Below are positions 53,915 through 64,000 of a DNA stretch of 64,000 nucleotides, one piece after another (position 1 is the first letter of the stretch; each line of letters begins with the position of its first letter). The translations under genes and the position numbers were made by a program. The notes below the pieces were generated by a model that was given only the letters and a program-made list of their open reading frames with translations, was not told where the DNA came from and did no database searches. The stretch is taken from assembly GCA_029204225.1 (NCBI GenBank), contig CM055103.1:57426878-57490877 (forward strand), given 5' to 3'. This stretch comes from Diphasiastrum complanatum. Lineage: Eukaryota > Streptophyta > Lycopodiopsida > Lycopodiales > Lycopodiaceae.

Positions 53915-56900
53915 GTTGAACGTGAAGAAAAATAGAAAATAGAAGGATGAATGCACAGATTGTGCATCTTAAAATTTTTAAAACTCATATTACATTATTA
54001 TAACAATGTTTAGCTTTGCAGCGATAAGGATAGTGATCTTCTTTTTATTTTTTCTTATTCATTTGCTGAAAGACAAGGTGTCAATCATAAGTGAGTTTGC
54101 ATTAACAAGAGTTTTCTTGATTTCTTATTTTTTCTAAAATGCAATTTTTTTTTCTTTTCCTTTTTGAACCATTTGATTGCCCTAAGTGCAAAGCTTCTTG
54201 TGATGTGAATATAATCACCTTGTTTTTTTTTGTTGGTAACCATCAATTGAGTGATCTTGGCCAAATAGTGTATTATACCCATAAAAGCCCAAGCTCCCCA
54301 ATTTTGCTTTGGTCTATGTTTACACATGCTAAAATTATGAGCCAAGATTTTGAACCTTATGACTTAGCCCTTTCTTGTAAACAACTCCCAAGCTTCCCTA
54401 AGCAATGCCTTATGACCATAAAGCCCAAAGTAGGGCTATTTCCCTTGGTCGTCAATTAGCCACACTCGATTCTACAGCAAGGCCTTCGCCCTCTCAAAGG
54501 CACAAAGCCCGTGCCACAAAATCAAAACAAAGATTGCATTTCAAAATAGTCAAAAAGTTTAAAGGAAAAAACTCATTCTAATGGTCAAACTCACCTAAGA
54601 GTGACGCCTGAGCTTTTAGCAAATTGTCAAAATAGTTTACCGCTGTCGCGACAAAGCTAAAAATTCAAAACATGCCCTTCAAGGAAATTGACAAGACAAT
54701 TCCACTTGCTTTTATAAAAGTCTACATTGCAAGTTTCTCTCCTTGTGCAAGGAACATTGTGTGAGACTATTTGTGCCTATTCATTGACATGTGGACAATT
54801 GCATGAGTGATGGTATATTTTACGATTTTATAAACGCCATGGCAAATTTACTACTTTCCTTGAATGAACATATTATTGCATGAGACAATATTTATGCTTA
54901 TTTAGTGACATGTAAGTGATAGGCACAATGTTGTTTTGGATAAGAGAGACCAATAGATAAGTAGATGTGGAGTCTCCAAATCATGCAACACCCCTATCGT
55001 GTTGTGCCATGTGGCAGCCGCTATATTCAGCTATGTGCACATGTATGACTATATGGTTGCATGAAACGATTCATATGGTGGAGTCTCCAAGTTTTGTTTC
55101 TCATGAGAGAGGGACATTGTTTCCACGTCAAATTTTGAAAGAGAGAGAAAAGGGGAGAGAATTGATAGTATTTCTCTCCTTCATGTTTTGTTGCCTAGCA
55201 TTGAGCTTAAGAAGAATGAATAGAGCCCAAATATGCATGCCTCTTTCAAGTTACGTATAATATTTAGGAGATACGATACCTATTGGAGGCATCACCGTAT
55301 GCTACTATGAATATTAAAGTTATAGATACCTAGCAGTCAAAAATGTGATACACATCTTAGAAGAATTGCAAAATAAAAGAATGTTCTAATCCCTTCCAAC
55401 GTGATTATTGTAACACGTCTAAGGAAAGGTTGAAAGACCATTGCCTTTATATAACTTACTTCTAAGTCTACATCATACCCAAGCCAAGTTCGATAAGGGT
55501 ACCTCCTATATGATATTGAAGAATCAAGACCGATGTTTTAGAATATACAGGTGCTACATGTGATAAAAAAAGGATGTTGCTTGAGTGTTCATTAAGCTTC
55601 TCATGTGCTCATAAAGCTTCAATGGCCTTAATATGTGATGGTACAAGCATGTCTAATATTTATGATATTATAAATAAGTAGTTTGCAAGAGAAAAAAAAA
55701 CATCCCAACGCTAGACAACAATTTTTTAGCTTTGGCATAATCGACAAAAAATCTGCATGCACATTCACAACACACAAGTTTTGCATGCCCAAATAAATTC
55801 TCGTCCACCATAGGCTTCCAACAATCTAGAAAAGAAGGATCCCAGTAGATAATGTTTCATAAAGTTTGTAGGATTCAACCACTAAGGCAAATTCTAGAGG
55901 AGTAAAAGGCATCAAGGAGAAGAGGTGTTTTACGTCGTGAAAGGAGAACACATTTTTTCTTTATCAGCAAGAAGACAATTCTAGGCTTAGCGATGCAAAA
56001 GAAAATAGTCCTTGGAGAAGAGATTTTCAAAGTCCAAATACGATAACAAGTGAATCCATCGGGCTTTTTCTAGTAGATGACACACAAGAATTTTCATATA
56101 AAGCTTAAATAAGCTCTTGAGTATTATAGGACCCAACTTAGTGATGGGACTTGGATGGACGTTCACAGGCCGTAGTGGAATAGAGTCGTCCCACCAAAGA
56201 GAAAAATAATTTTGAGATGAATAAGCACCTAGTTTTACAAAAGCGACTGAAGATCCACGCTTTTCCAAGTGCCAAGCAGAATAACGTCATTCTACATGTG
56301 TTGCAGTGGGTCCTGCAACTGATTAGGGGGGATGATGTTGGCAGATCCCGAAGAATCCCCAAGATGTCGAGCTGAGCTGTTATAAAGAGCACCTCTCACC
56401 CTAGACTGAGGAGGTCTCATAAGGAAGAGAGAAGGATGAAGATGAGAGCCGAGAACTTCTAGCTAGGAATAGAGTTCAAAATCATGTGAGCCTCATGGTG
56501 AATCCCAGAGAAGGAATGACCATGTAGGAGCTAGTAGTGTTTCTAGGCAATGTAATGACCCCTTTTAAATAAATTAGAGTGAGCCACCTTTTGATGGTGA
56601 CCTCTAGTGGAAGAGTTAATTCTACTTGGAATTTGAAAATTAGTGGAATTGTCACTTAGGCTCCACATGGGCAATTTCATAGTCTATTTAAGAGCCCCCC
56701 TCTCTTGTGAGGGAGCTTTGTTTGTAATGTCATTTGCTCTTGTTGAATAAAGAAGATCCTCCACGAGTTCTTGGCATTCTTGGAGCTCCTTGTCCATGAC
56801 AGCTTTCTTGAGTGAATCTTTTATGAACATGCATTTCTATTTCTTGATTGTGGTTGTGGAATAGATTAAATTTTCTGTTTTCTTTCATTTGTGCAATGTG

Positions 56901-57460
56901 GATTAGGGTGGAATAGATTTCTTGTTCTTGTTTTAAGTAGATTTCAGCATTCAGGTAAACTAAATAGACTGGATTTGTGGATGGATCTTGCTTATCTTTT
57001 ACAATGATGTTCTTGGGCTATCCAAGAATCAAGAAATGTGTGTTTCTTGATCTTTGGATTGCTATAATGTTGTTAGATAATTAGCTTCTTATTTCTTATT
57101 CAGTTCTGTAGTTTAATCTGAGTGCATTTGTTGTTTCCTAATGTTTAGAGTTAGTTATAAGCAAGAATCGTCTAGGTATTCACCTGTATTGCATGCAGAT
57201 CTGTTGGTGAATGGTTTTCAGTTGCATGTGAATTGTGTGTGCATGTATTTAGAGTGAATGAGTCATGAGCATCCCATTGACAAGCTGGGAAACATACTAT
57301 AACGAACCAAACACCTTTCTGCCTGATCGGGCTTGAACAAAGAAGATAACGTTTTAAAAGCCAACTACCTGGAATGGGTAGAAACACCCGATTTCCAGAG
57401 ACAAGGGAATCAAGAAGAATCAAAGAACATGTGTTCACAGATTCTCAGCATGAATCTGTG
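53915..57460. other. Long intergenic stretch, nothing recognised
   Basis: AT-rich, with only short ORFs that have no motifs. The part around 56600-56830 (TTTGTTTGTAATGTCATT, a TTGAATAAAGAAGATC polyadenylation-like context) resembles an LTR end but has no PBS or clear borders. Confidence 0.4.
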
Positions 57461-57462
57461 AC

Positions 57463-58000
57463 ATGCTAGGACTTGAGGAGGAGCCTCAAGATCTCCAAGA
57501 GGTCCAAAAGTACAAAAAGAGAGCTAGGATGGCTCTACATAGTATAAAGAAAAATGTTTCAAATGAATTGTTGTGTGATATTGGCTCATGTACCACATCC
57601 AAGGAGGCTTGGGACACATTGGAATCCATCTATGGTGGAAAGGTGAAAGCATACTTCACAAAGGACAAGCCAAGAGGAAGGGACAAAGAGAAACATCAAC
57701 ATTTCATGAAGGACAAGTCAAAGGAGGAGAGAGTCATCACAAACATCAACAAGTTGCAAATCCAACAAGAAGTGCTTCCTTTGGGAAAAGAAGGGGCATT
57801 TTGCTTCTAATTGTTTCAAGAAGAGAAATGATGATAAGGTAGCAAGAGGGACTAGTTGCGGTAAGCTTTTCAAAATTGATGCTAATCCTTGTGGAAGTGT
57901 GGCCAAGAGGAGCTTGGATCATCTCAAGGAGGAGGCAAGTGATCTACCTCAATCTATGTTCCAAGATGGTGAAGCTCATGAAGATACTGCTTTGGCAACA
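57463..58000 (+). pseudogene. Copia gag fragment
   Basis: The frame reads YKKRARMALHSIKKNVSNELL...CTTSKEAWDTLESIYGG, the copia gag core. Past a small frameshift it gives a degenerate zinc knuckle (CFLWEKKGHFASNC near 57760; the second Cys is Trp). It lacks the central gag part and any visible PBS or LTR upstream. Confidence 0.8.
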
Positions 58001-58019
58001 TGGAGAGCTATTGCCAAGG

Positions 58020-59960
58020 AGGCCTACTTGTGTCGTTAGCGCAAATAGAGGATTTAAAGTCCTCATTGAACCTAATAACACCCTCTCACTACTGATCAAT
58101 TCTCTTATCTTGTTCATTTGGATGATTTCATTTCATCATGTAGAAGCATAGATAGGGCTATTTCATGTGACTTCTTGCTTGAAGACTTCAATTGGAGGTA
58201 CTCCTTATCAAAAGTGCTTGATATGAAGATTGCAATAGTTGATACTTTGGGGATCTTTAGATCCATTTTCTTTGCCAATATTCCTTTGCACATAAGGAGC
58301 AAGGAGGATCCAATTTCAATCAAGAGAATGATAGCGGGATTCTCAAATCTACCAAAAATCCAAGTGTATGATGGAGATTTGCCAAGACTTGAGGAGGCAT
58401 CTTCTCAACAAATGGTTTCAAGGGGATCTTCAAGAGGCAAGGCCGAGTCTTTGTGGCTCACATGTCATGGAAAAGAGGGGCAATTTTCGGGTGGTATTCA
58501 CTCCAACATATTCTCTCATGCTTCTCTTTCATTACTTGATGTACCATCTTGCTTTATGAGATTTCTACATCTCAAAATTCATGTAACGCAATTATGAGAT
58601 CTAATTCTACTTGCTCAAGGATGTAAGTGGTTGAGTCATCAAGTGTATGCTCTTGCCAGTAAGGGTAAAAATGAGCTTGTTGCTCATAGTTTGAAAATTC
58701 ATGCTTTTACATGGTTTGAGGCATTTTGTAAACTTCTCTTGAGATTAAGTGAAGCATCCAAAGAGGACACTTACATCCTTGAGCAAGTATTTAGCCTCAA
58801 GAAGATCAAGATAGAATTTGATTTCAAAATTAGATCCATCATGGATAAAGTTCATAGTATGTGGACTAGTCAAGCTAGTTTGCTTAATCTTGATAATCAA
58901 CATTTTTGCTCATCTTATGATCTTGATATCTATGATCCTTGTGATCTTTATGAGGCATGGAGGCCTCTGATTTACATCATGGTGCAGCCATCTTCATGCA
59001 AATGGTACTTTCAAATCAAAGGTCACCATCAAGCATGGAGAAAGCACATGGATATAGTGGCAAATTGGTGGGGTTGGCAAATGATTTCTACCAAAGAAAT
59101 CTTATCATGGATATGGTGAGAGTGCTGCTATAATGGATCCTTTTGCTGGTTTTTTACTTCATATGCATACCAAAGGATCCACTCAAGAAGCTTCACAAAC
59201 TCCTTGATCTTACCAAGCTAGTTTTTGAGGAGTGTGAAAAATTGTCAAAAATCTATCTTGGTTATTTTATGATTTTATGTTTGTGAGTACATTTCACATG
59301 TGTGAGCATGTTCCCCATGTGTAAAATAGTTAGAAATAGTTTATAATGTTGACTTTAGGTATCATATTTCACGTCAAACATGCTCCTTAAGTTTCATCTA
59401 TAGACGATATAAGTTTGCTCATGGCCGATGGGATGTCTTGGACGCTAAGGCAAATCAGCAAGAGGTGGAAATATTCATACATTTGCCCCACGATGAAATA
59501 CGATAAGTCCATATCAACAGTGAGTGCAACCTAGAAGATCTTCAGCATATGCTTGGATTGACTTTTGCTGATATGCTAGCAAATTTTGTCATTGGTTTGA
59601 GAAATGCTAGTATATTGTGGGGAATGCGTAAGGAGGATTCTAATCACTAAAACATTTAAGTTAGAGGATTAGAAGACGATATTTTATTTCTTAAAGACGA
59701 GCTTAAAACAAGAATGTCAAGGTATACTATAAACGTAGTGCTACAAATTTCTTGAACACAAATGTTACTGTCCAAGATTGGATGCAAGCTAAATTAGCTA
59801 CTTTGACACTGTAGTTGTCTTGTAAATAAGATAGTTTACTTCATGTATTAAGCTTTTGTATAAGGTTAAGTCTGAGGCTGGGGAACGACCTTTGATTTTG
59901 GAAATTTTTTGATTGTAGATTTTGCATTCCAAATAGGCAAAAGATTGAATAACACAAAGG
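58020..59960 (+). other. Long ORF-bearing stretch of unknown nature
   Basis: Two plus-strand ORFs (58118-58597 and 58631-59119) are open but match nothing I recognise: no zinc finger, no RT motif. They may be decayed downstream parts of the gag-bearing element or unrelated. Confidence 0.35.
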
Positions 59961-60071
59961 CGTAGTGAGTCAAAATTTACATCAAAGAACTTTCAGTAAG
60001 TTTAAATGTCTATATTATCCATCTACCAGCAACTTCGTTATCTCATTATCAAATATTTCAAAGCTCATATA

Positions 60072-60204
60072 TTGTGTTTTGTTTTGTTTTGTTTTTGTTT
60101 TTTTTTGTTTTTTTGTTTTTTTTGTTTTTTTTTTTTTTGTTTTTTTTGTTTTTTTTGGTTTTTTTTGGTTTTTTTGGTTTTTTGGTTTTTGTTTTTTTTC
60201 TTTA
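60072..60204. repeat. T-rich (TTTTG)n-like low-complexity tract
   Basis: About 130 bases are almost entirely T with spaced single or paired G. The Phe/Leu-rich and Lys-rich ORFs across it are artefacts. Confidence 0.95.
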
Positions 60205-60209
60205 GGTAG

Positions 60210-61745
60210 ACAATTGTAGTTATTATGCTTTTTGTGAAAGATATAATTCATCAAAAAAATTTCAGTAATAACACTTGATCTTTATCCAATTATAATTTTG
60301 TGATTGTGTTGTGACTAGACTAAAGATTGAACAAATTTCAACTAAATTTGTTTCGATCTTGCTGTAGTTGACTCGAAGATGAATATGGCAATGAGATGCA
60401 GGAATCAACTCGGACGTGATATGTACTTTGCAGATTTGGTGGATGCGCAAAAATTCGACACTCTGTATAAGGTGATTTGAAGACTGACAAATAAATGACA
60501 AGTTATTCTTGAGATACGCTACATGATGTCTCTTGTTCAATGGCTATCCTTGATGAACTAAAGACAAATCTAGAAAAAGATATGCATTTAGAAGAATTAC
60601 TAAAATAACAAAATGACAAAAAATAAACAAAGAAGATACCAATGTTACAGAGAGGGAAAGCCATAGAGCACTTGTCAAACAAAAAGTCATTCATCAACAT
60701 GTATAATTCACTTTGATAGTTGCAATATTTCATTTGTTTTTGTAGAGTAATGTGACTTACTTTGACATGCCCTTGTCAAAACAAGACAAGGTTGGTGACA
60801 CTAAAATCTACCATCAATGATAGCAGATGTCGTAAGATATAGTTGGAGATGCATGTATGGTTGAGATACTATGTCCTGAGGACCTCTCTGAACAAGAGAT
60901 TCAGAACCGAATCTTTATCTGGATTTCCGAATCCTAGATTTATTGTGTATTGGCACATTGGAATTCTTATCAGCATTTGGAAAGACTAATAGATTTGAGG
61001 TTGTGGAAGGGGAGAAAAACTGTCAATTCCCTGTGGAGGTTGCTCTTGGTTGGACATTGTAGCAGATGACAGAATATTGGTTTCACTTTCTTTCAACAAG
61101 GACTCATTTCATATTGTCTTTTTGGATTATGGAGCTGGTGTATTGTGCGGTATTGTAGAAGTTTGCAAGAAACTTCTCGATTGACATTAGGGAATATTAG
61201 AACTCAAAATGGGCCCTTTGTCAAGATGTTTTTTTTGACTTCGCACGCATTCAATGCTTAAGTGGCCCAATCAATGGTGTCCATCTGTGATGAACTGTAA
61301 CAGTGGTGGGACGGACAGAAATTGCTTTTGCCTTTCCCGGCCAAATTTTGGTGATTTTCAAAAATCCCGTCGGGCAGTACAAACGATTGTGATTGGACCA
61401 CAAATATACTGCCCGAATATTCTTTTGCTGCCCGTATTTGTACACTCGAGGTTGATTTGACGTAAATAGTTATAAACTGTAGTTAACTAATCCTTGTAGT
61501 TGAGGAACTTGTTTTCATTCTTAGGTATACCTCATTCTCTTTGTTCTTAATCATACTCAACTTCCATAGAGATATTTTGGACTAATGACGACACGCAATC
61601 GGAGACCAAGAGGAACCATTGATGTGGTCCAGAGCAATTTGTGTGGTGCGGGCCATGCAATGTCCTAGTATCGAATCAGCGCGCATGTGTATAGATCAAC
61701 AGTGAGGCAGTATAGGAGGCGCGCGCCAAACCGATAACTCGAGTA
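60210..61745. other. Intergenic, nothing recognised
   Basis: No gene or element signal identified before the copia LTR at 61751. Confidence 0.45.
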
Positions 61746-61750
61746 TGAAA

Positions 61751-62405
61751 TGTGAAAATTGTCAACATTTCCTAGCTAGTTTGAGGCCTAAATTGGCTAA
61801 AATTGTAAATAGTTTTGGTTCTGGAGTTTCACACGTGTGAACCAGGCCACAATGTTTTTATTTACTGTATTTTTTCAGTATGATGAAGTGTCAAACTTCA
61901 TACCCTTCAAAATGAGACCATTTTGATGTATTTTGGTCATATAATGCCATTTTTAGCTATTTTCCTATATAGGGAATATCTAGGGTCAAGTACCTTCTAG
62001 AGAGAGGAGAGAGAGTCATCTTCCTCATCCATAAATAGTAGGGAAGTCGTGGAGAACAGGTTGGAGAAACCTTTTGTATGCTTCATTGAGATCAATAGAT
62101 CATTGTCATTGTTTCTTCCTCCATTGAGAGCATTGTTGTGTGTATTGTCTTCAAGCTATTGTGTATGATCTTAGGTGCTTTCCAAAAGTGGTAGGCTGAT
62201 GTATTATGGACTGTATAATGCTATTTTGGGCCGGACTTGATGTTTATGGAAGTTTCCATTTGTGATAAATGCTTTTTGATCAAGTTCTTTGCATTCTAGG
62301 TAGCATAGAATGTGTTGCCAATTCCTAGCTTATGTAGTTTGGAGTGCAAGCATTCAAGCCAATGATCTTGGAGTTTAGATCCACTTAGGATCTGTATTTT
62401 TCACA
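61751..62405 (+). repeat. Copia 5' LTR at the right edge
   Basis: The 655-bp LTR starts TGTGAAAA and ends TTTTCACA, a perfect 8-bp terminal inversion, followed at once by TGGTATCAGAGC (PBS, 62406-62417). A TATA-like CTATATAGG lies near 61965. Confidence 0.9.
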
Positions 62406-64000
62406 TGGTATCAGAGCTGGTTGGCTTCTATTTACAGTAAGTATTCCATTTTTGGTGATATTTGGATGTTTGATCAAGTTCTAGCATGATTTTGCATTGC
62501 TTTGTTGATCAAATCTTACTAACCTTTGTTTTGTGAGTTGAACTTGTGGATCAAAAAGCATATTTCAGGTCTATTGAAGATCAGAGGCTGAAAAGAAACT
62601 ATTTTGGATCAGATCAAAACACCTAATCATTGTGATTGTGAGGCTTGTGCATATTCAATACTAACAATGTTCTTTTCAATCCTATTGTTGACAATCTCCA
62701 TTCTTGGATGAACACTCTCCTTAAGTGGATGAAACTTCTCCTTAAGCTTGGCATCCTAGTTTTGGGTATTTTCTAAGAATGCAAGTAACTCTTCACACCA
62801 TAACTTGATTTGGTCACTTGCTGGAAAGTTTGAGAGCTTAAGCAAGAGTGTGTTCAGGTTGGTTTGATTTTGTAATCCATTCTTAGTGTGTGCAAAGTGT
62901 TGCATGTGTTTCAATCTTCCTTTCTATGCTTGGAAACCATCTAGGTTCAAGATAGAAGTGTTTTAGGGTCCTAAATCTTCATAGATCTCTTTATCTATCA
63001 TTTGTTGAGAGAAAAGTGAGTGCTAAGTGCTTTAGGACAAAACCTAAAAGTTGAAGAAACATTAGAATCATGGCTTCCAATGGTGGGGATCATGCTAGAG
63101 TCTAGTGAAAGGTTGAGTTCATCAAACTACTCTACTTGGAAAGTGAGGATGGAGTCCTTACTTGAGTTGAATGAACTCATGGACATAGTTGCAGAAATTG
63201 AAGAGAGACCTCTCAACACTTCAAGAGCAACAAAGGTTTGATAAGAAGGCCAAAAGGGCTCTTCATATCATTAAAATGAATGTTACAAATGAACTTCTCA
63301 AGGAAGTTGGAAAGTGTCAAAGTGCAAGTGAGGCATGGAATGCCTTAAAGAAGCTCTTTGAATCAAAGTCCACATCTAGGGTATTGACCCTAAGGAGACA
63401 AATATTTATCTAGTAGGCAAAGAGAGGGTGAAAGTGCTCATTGCATTTATCTTGAGAGTTAAGTCCCTAAGTGATATTTAGCATGCATTGATGAGAACAT
63501 AAAAGATGTTGAAATAGTCCAAGTTATGTTGAATGGTTTGCTAAATGAACATGCTAACCTTGTGCAAAGTTTTTCCATTCAAAGAGTCTTGCCAAGTGTG
63601 GTTTGACTTGCAAGAAATCTATTGGCTGAAGAACATAGGTTGCAATCAAAGCTTGATGGTGCATCCTTGCAAGGTGGAGGTGAAGAGGCTTTCTTCACAA
63701 AAGGGCAAATTCAAGGGCAAAGGTAAAGGCAAAGGGGAAATGGTCCAAAGGTGGTAACTTTGATCATGATGATCACTCTTCCTCTTCCTCTTCTACTAAG
63801 AACAATAAGTCAAAAGTTCAAGTGCTTTTATTGTGGATAAAAGGTCATTTTGCAAATGAATGTTATAAGAAGAAAAGAGAGCAAGGAGAGGCAAGGAAAT
63901 CTTACAATAGATGAGGAAGAACATAACACATGTAATCACTTGTTATGACTTCAAGTTTGTTAGCCAACATAGATGATAATGATCCTTGGTGGATTGATAG
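62406..64000 (+). pseudogene. Copia PBS, gag and start of protease, running off the window
   Basis: After the PBS and a 650-base leader, gag appears in several frames: LSSSNYSTWKVRMESLLELNEL (about 63105), KKAKRALHIIKMNVTNELLKE...ASEAWNALKKLFES (about 63245), then a lysine-rich KGKFKGKGKGKGE segment. The zinc knuckle near 63820 (CFYCG, then KGHFANECYKK) is split by a one-base shift. The last codons (DDNDPWWIDS) lead into the protease DSG motif. At least three frameshifts make it non-functional unless the sequence has errors. Confidence 0.85.

Noticed and set aside
60006-60254. Phe-rich membrane protein
   Set aside because: Low-complexity T/G tract; no real coding signal.
1-64000. CRISPR array, bacterial operon or phage
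   Set aside because: No spaced repeat array; spliced genes, plant retroelements and plant protein families exclude a prokaryotic source.

Overview
This window is nuclear DNA from a land plant with a large, transposon-rich genome. The evidence is a spliced plant nucleolar GTPase gene with introns of 4.5 to 7 kb, an intronless plant-type arginine-rich tandem CCCH gene, and many plant Ty1/copia, Ty3/gypsy, hAT, LINE, TRIM and SINE-like elements. The long introns would suit a fern or a gymnosperm, but nothing here fixes the species.

Only two host genes look intact. On the minus strand, nine exons between 4495 and 23627 join into a 594-codon frame with every splice phase matching. The protein is a nucleostemin-like (NSN1/GNL3) circularly permuted GTPase. 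Its introns hold a truncated copia element fused to a TRIM unit (5665-8510), a solo-LTR candidate (13674-14148), two related short hAT elements with 8-bp target duplications (16548-17321 and 21152-21794), a decayed hAT transposase tail, and a complete 402-bp TRIM (19687-20088). The second gene, at 49816-51657 on the minus strand, encodes a 613-aa RR-TZF zinc-finger protein with a G-box-rich upstream region.

24.4-28.9 kb is a patchwork of segmental duplications. It holds two direct copies of an unrecognised two-exon fragment, a 1.1-kb near-perfect inverted repeat, retroelement scraps, and a direct-repeat copy of the last three NSN1 exons. That copy is a pseudogene and keeps the site without the copia insertion. 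30.2-41.1 kb is a gypsy pol fragment split by a 10,357-bp hAT transposon with 17-bp TIRs and an 8-bp target duplication. The hAT carries a frameshifted transposase and a nested LTR element. 41.1-47.2 kb holds two LINE copies, one of them split by a 1115-bp solo LTR, plus a minus-strand copia 5' end. The right end (57.4-64 kb) holds copia gag remnants and the 5' half of another copia element.

The most interesting signal is the TRIM. Its roughly 144-bp LTRs contain a tRNA-like unit with intact-looking A and B boxes and a pairable acceptor stem, D arm and T arm. A unit of the same TRIM (PBS, internal region, PPT, LTR) also sits exactly between a copia LTR and a second PBS leading into copia sequence, forming a PBS-to-PBS chimera. 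Other notable signals are tRNA-only retroposons of about 86 bp with 14-16-bp target duplications, and the 1.1-kb palindrome.
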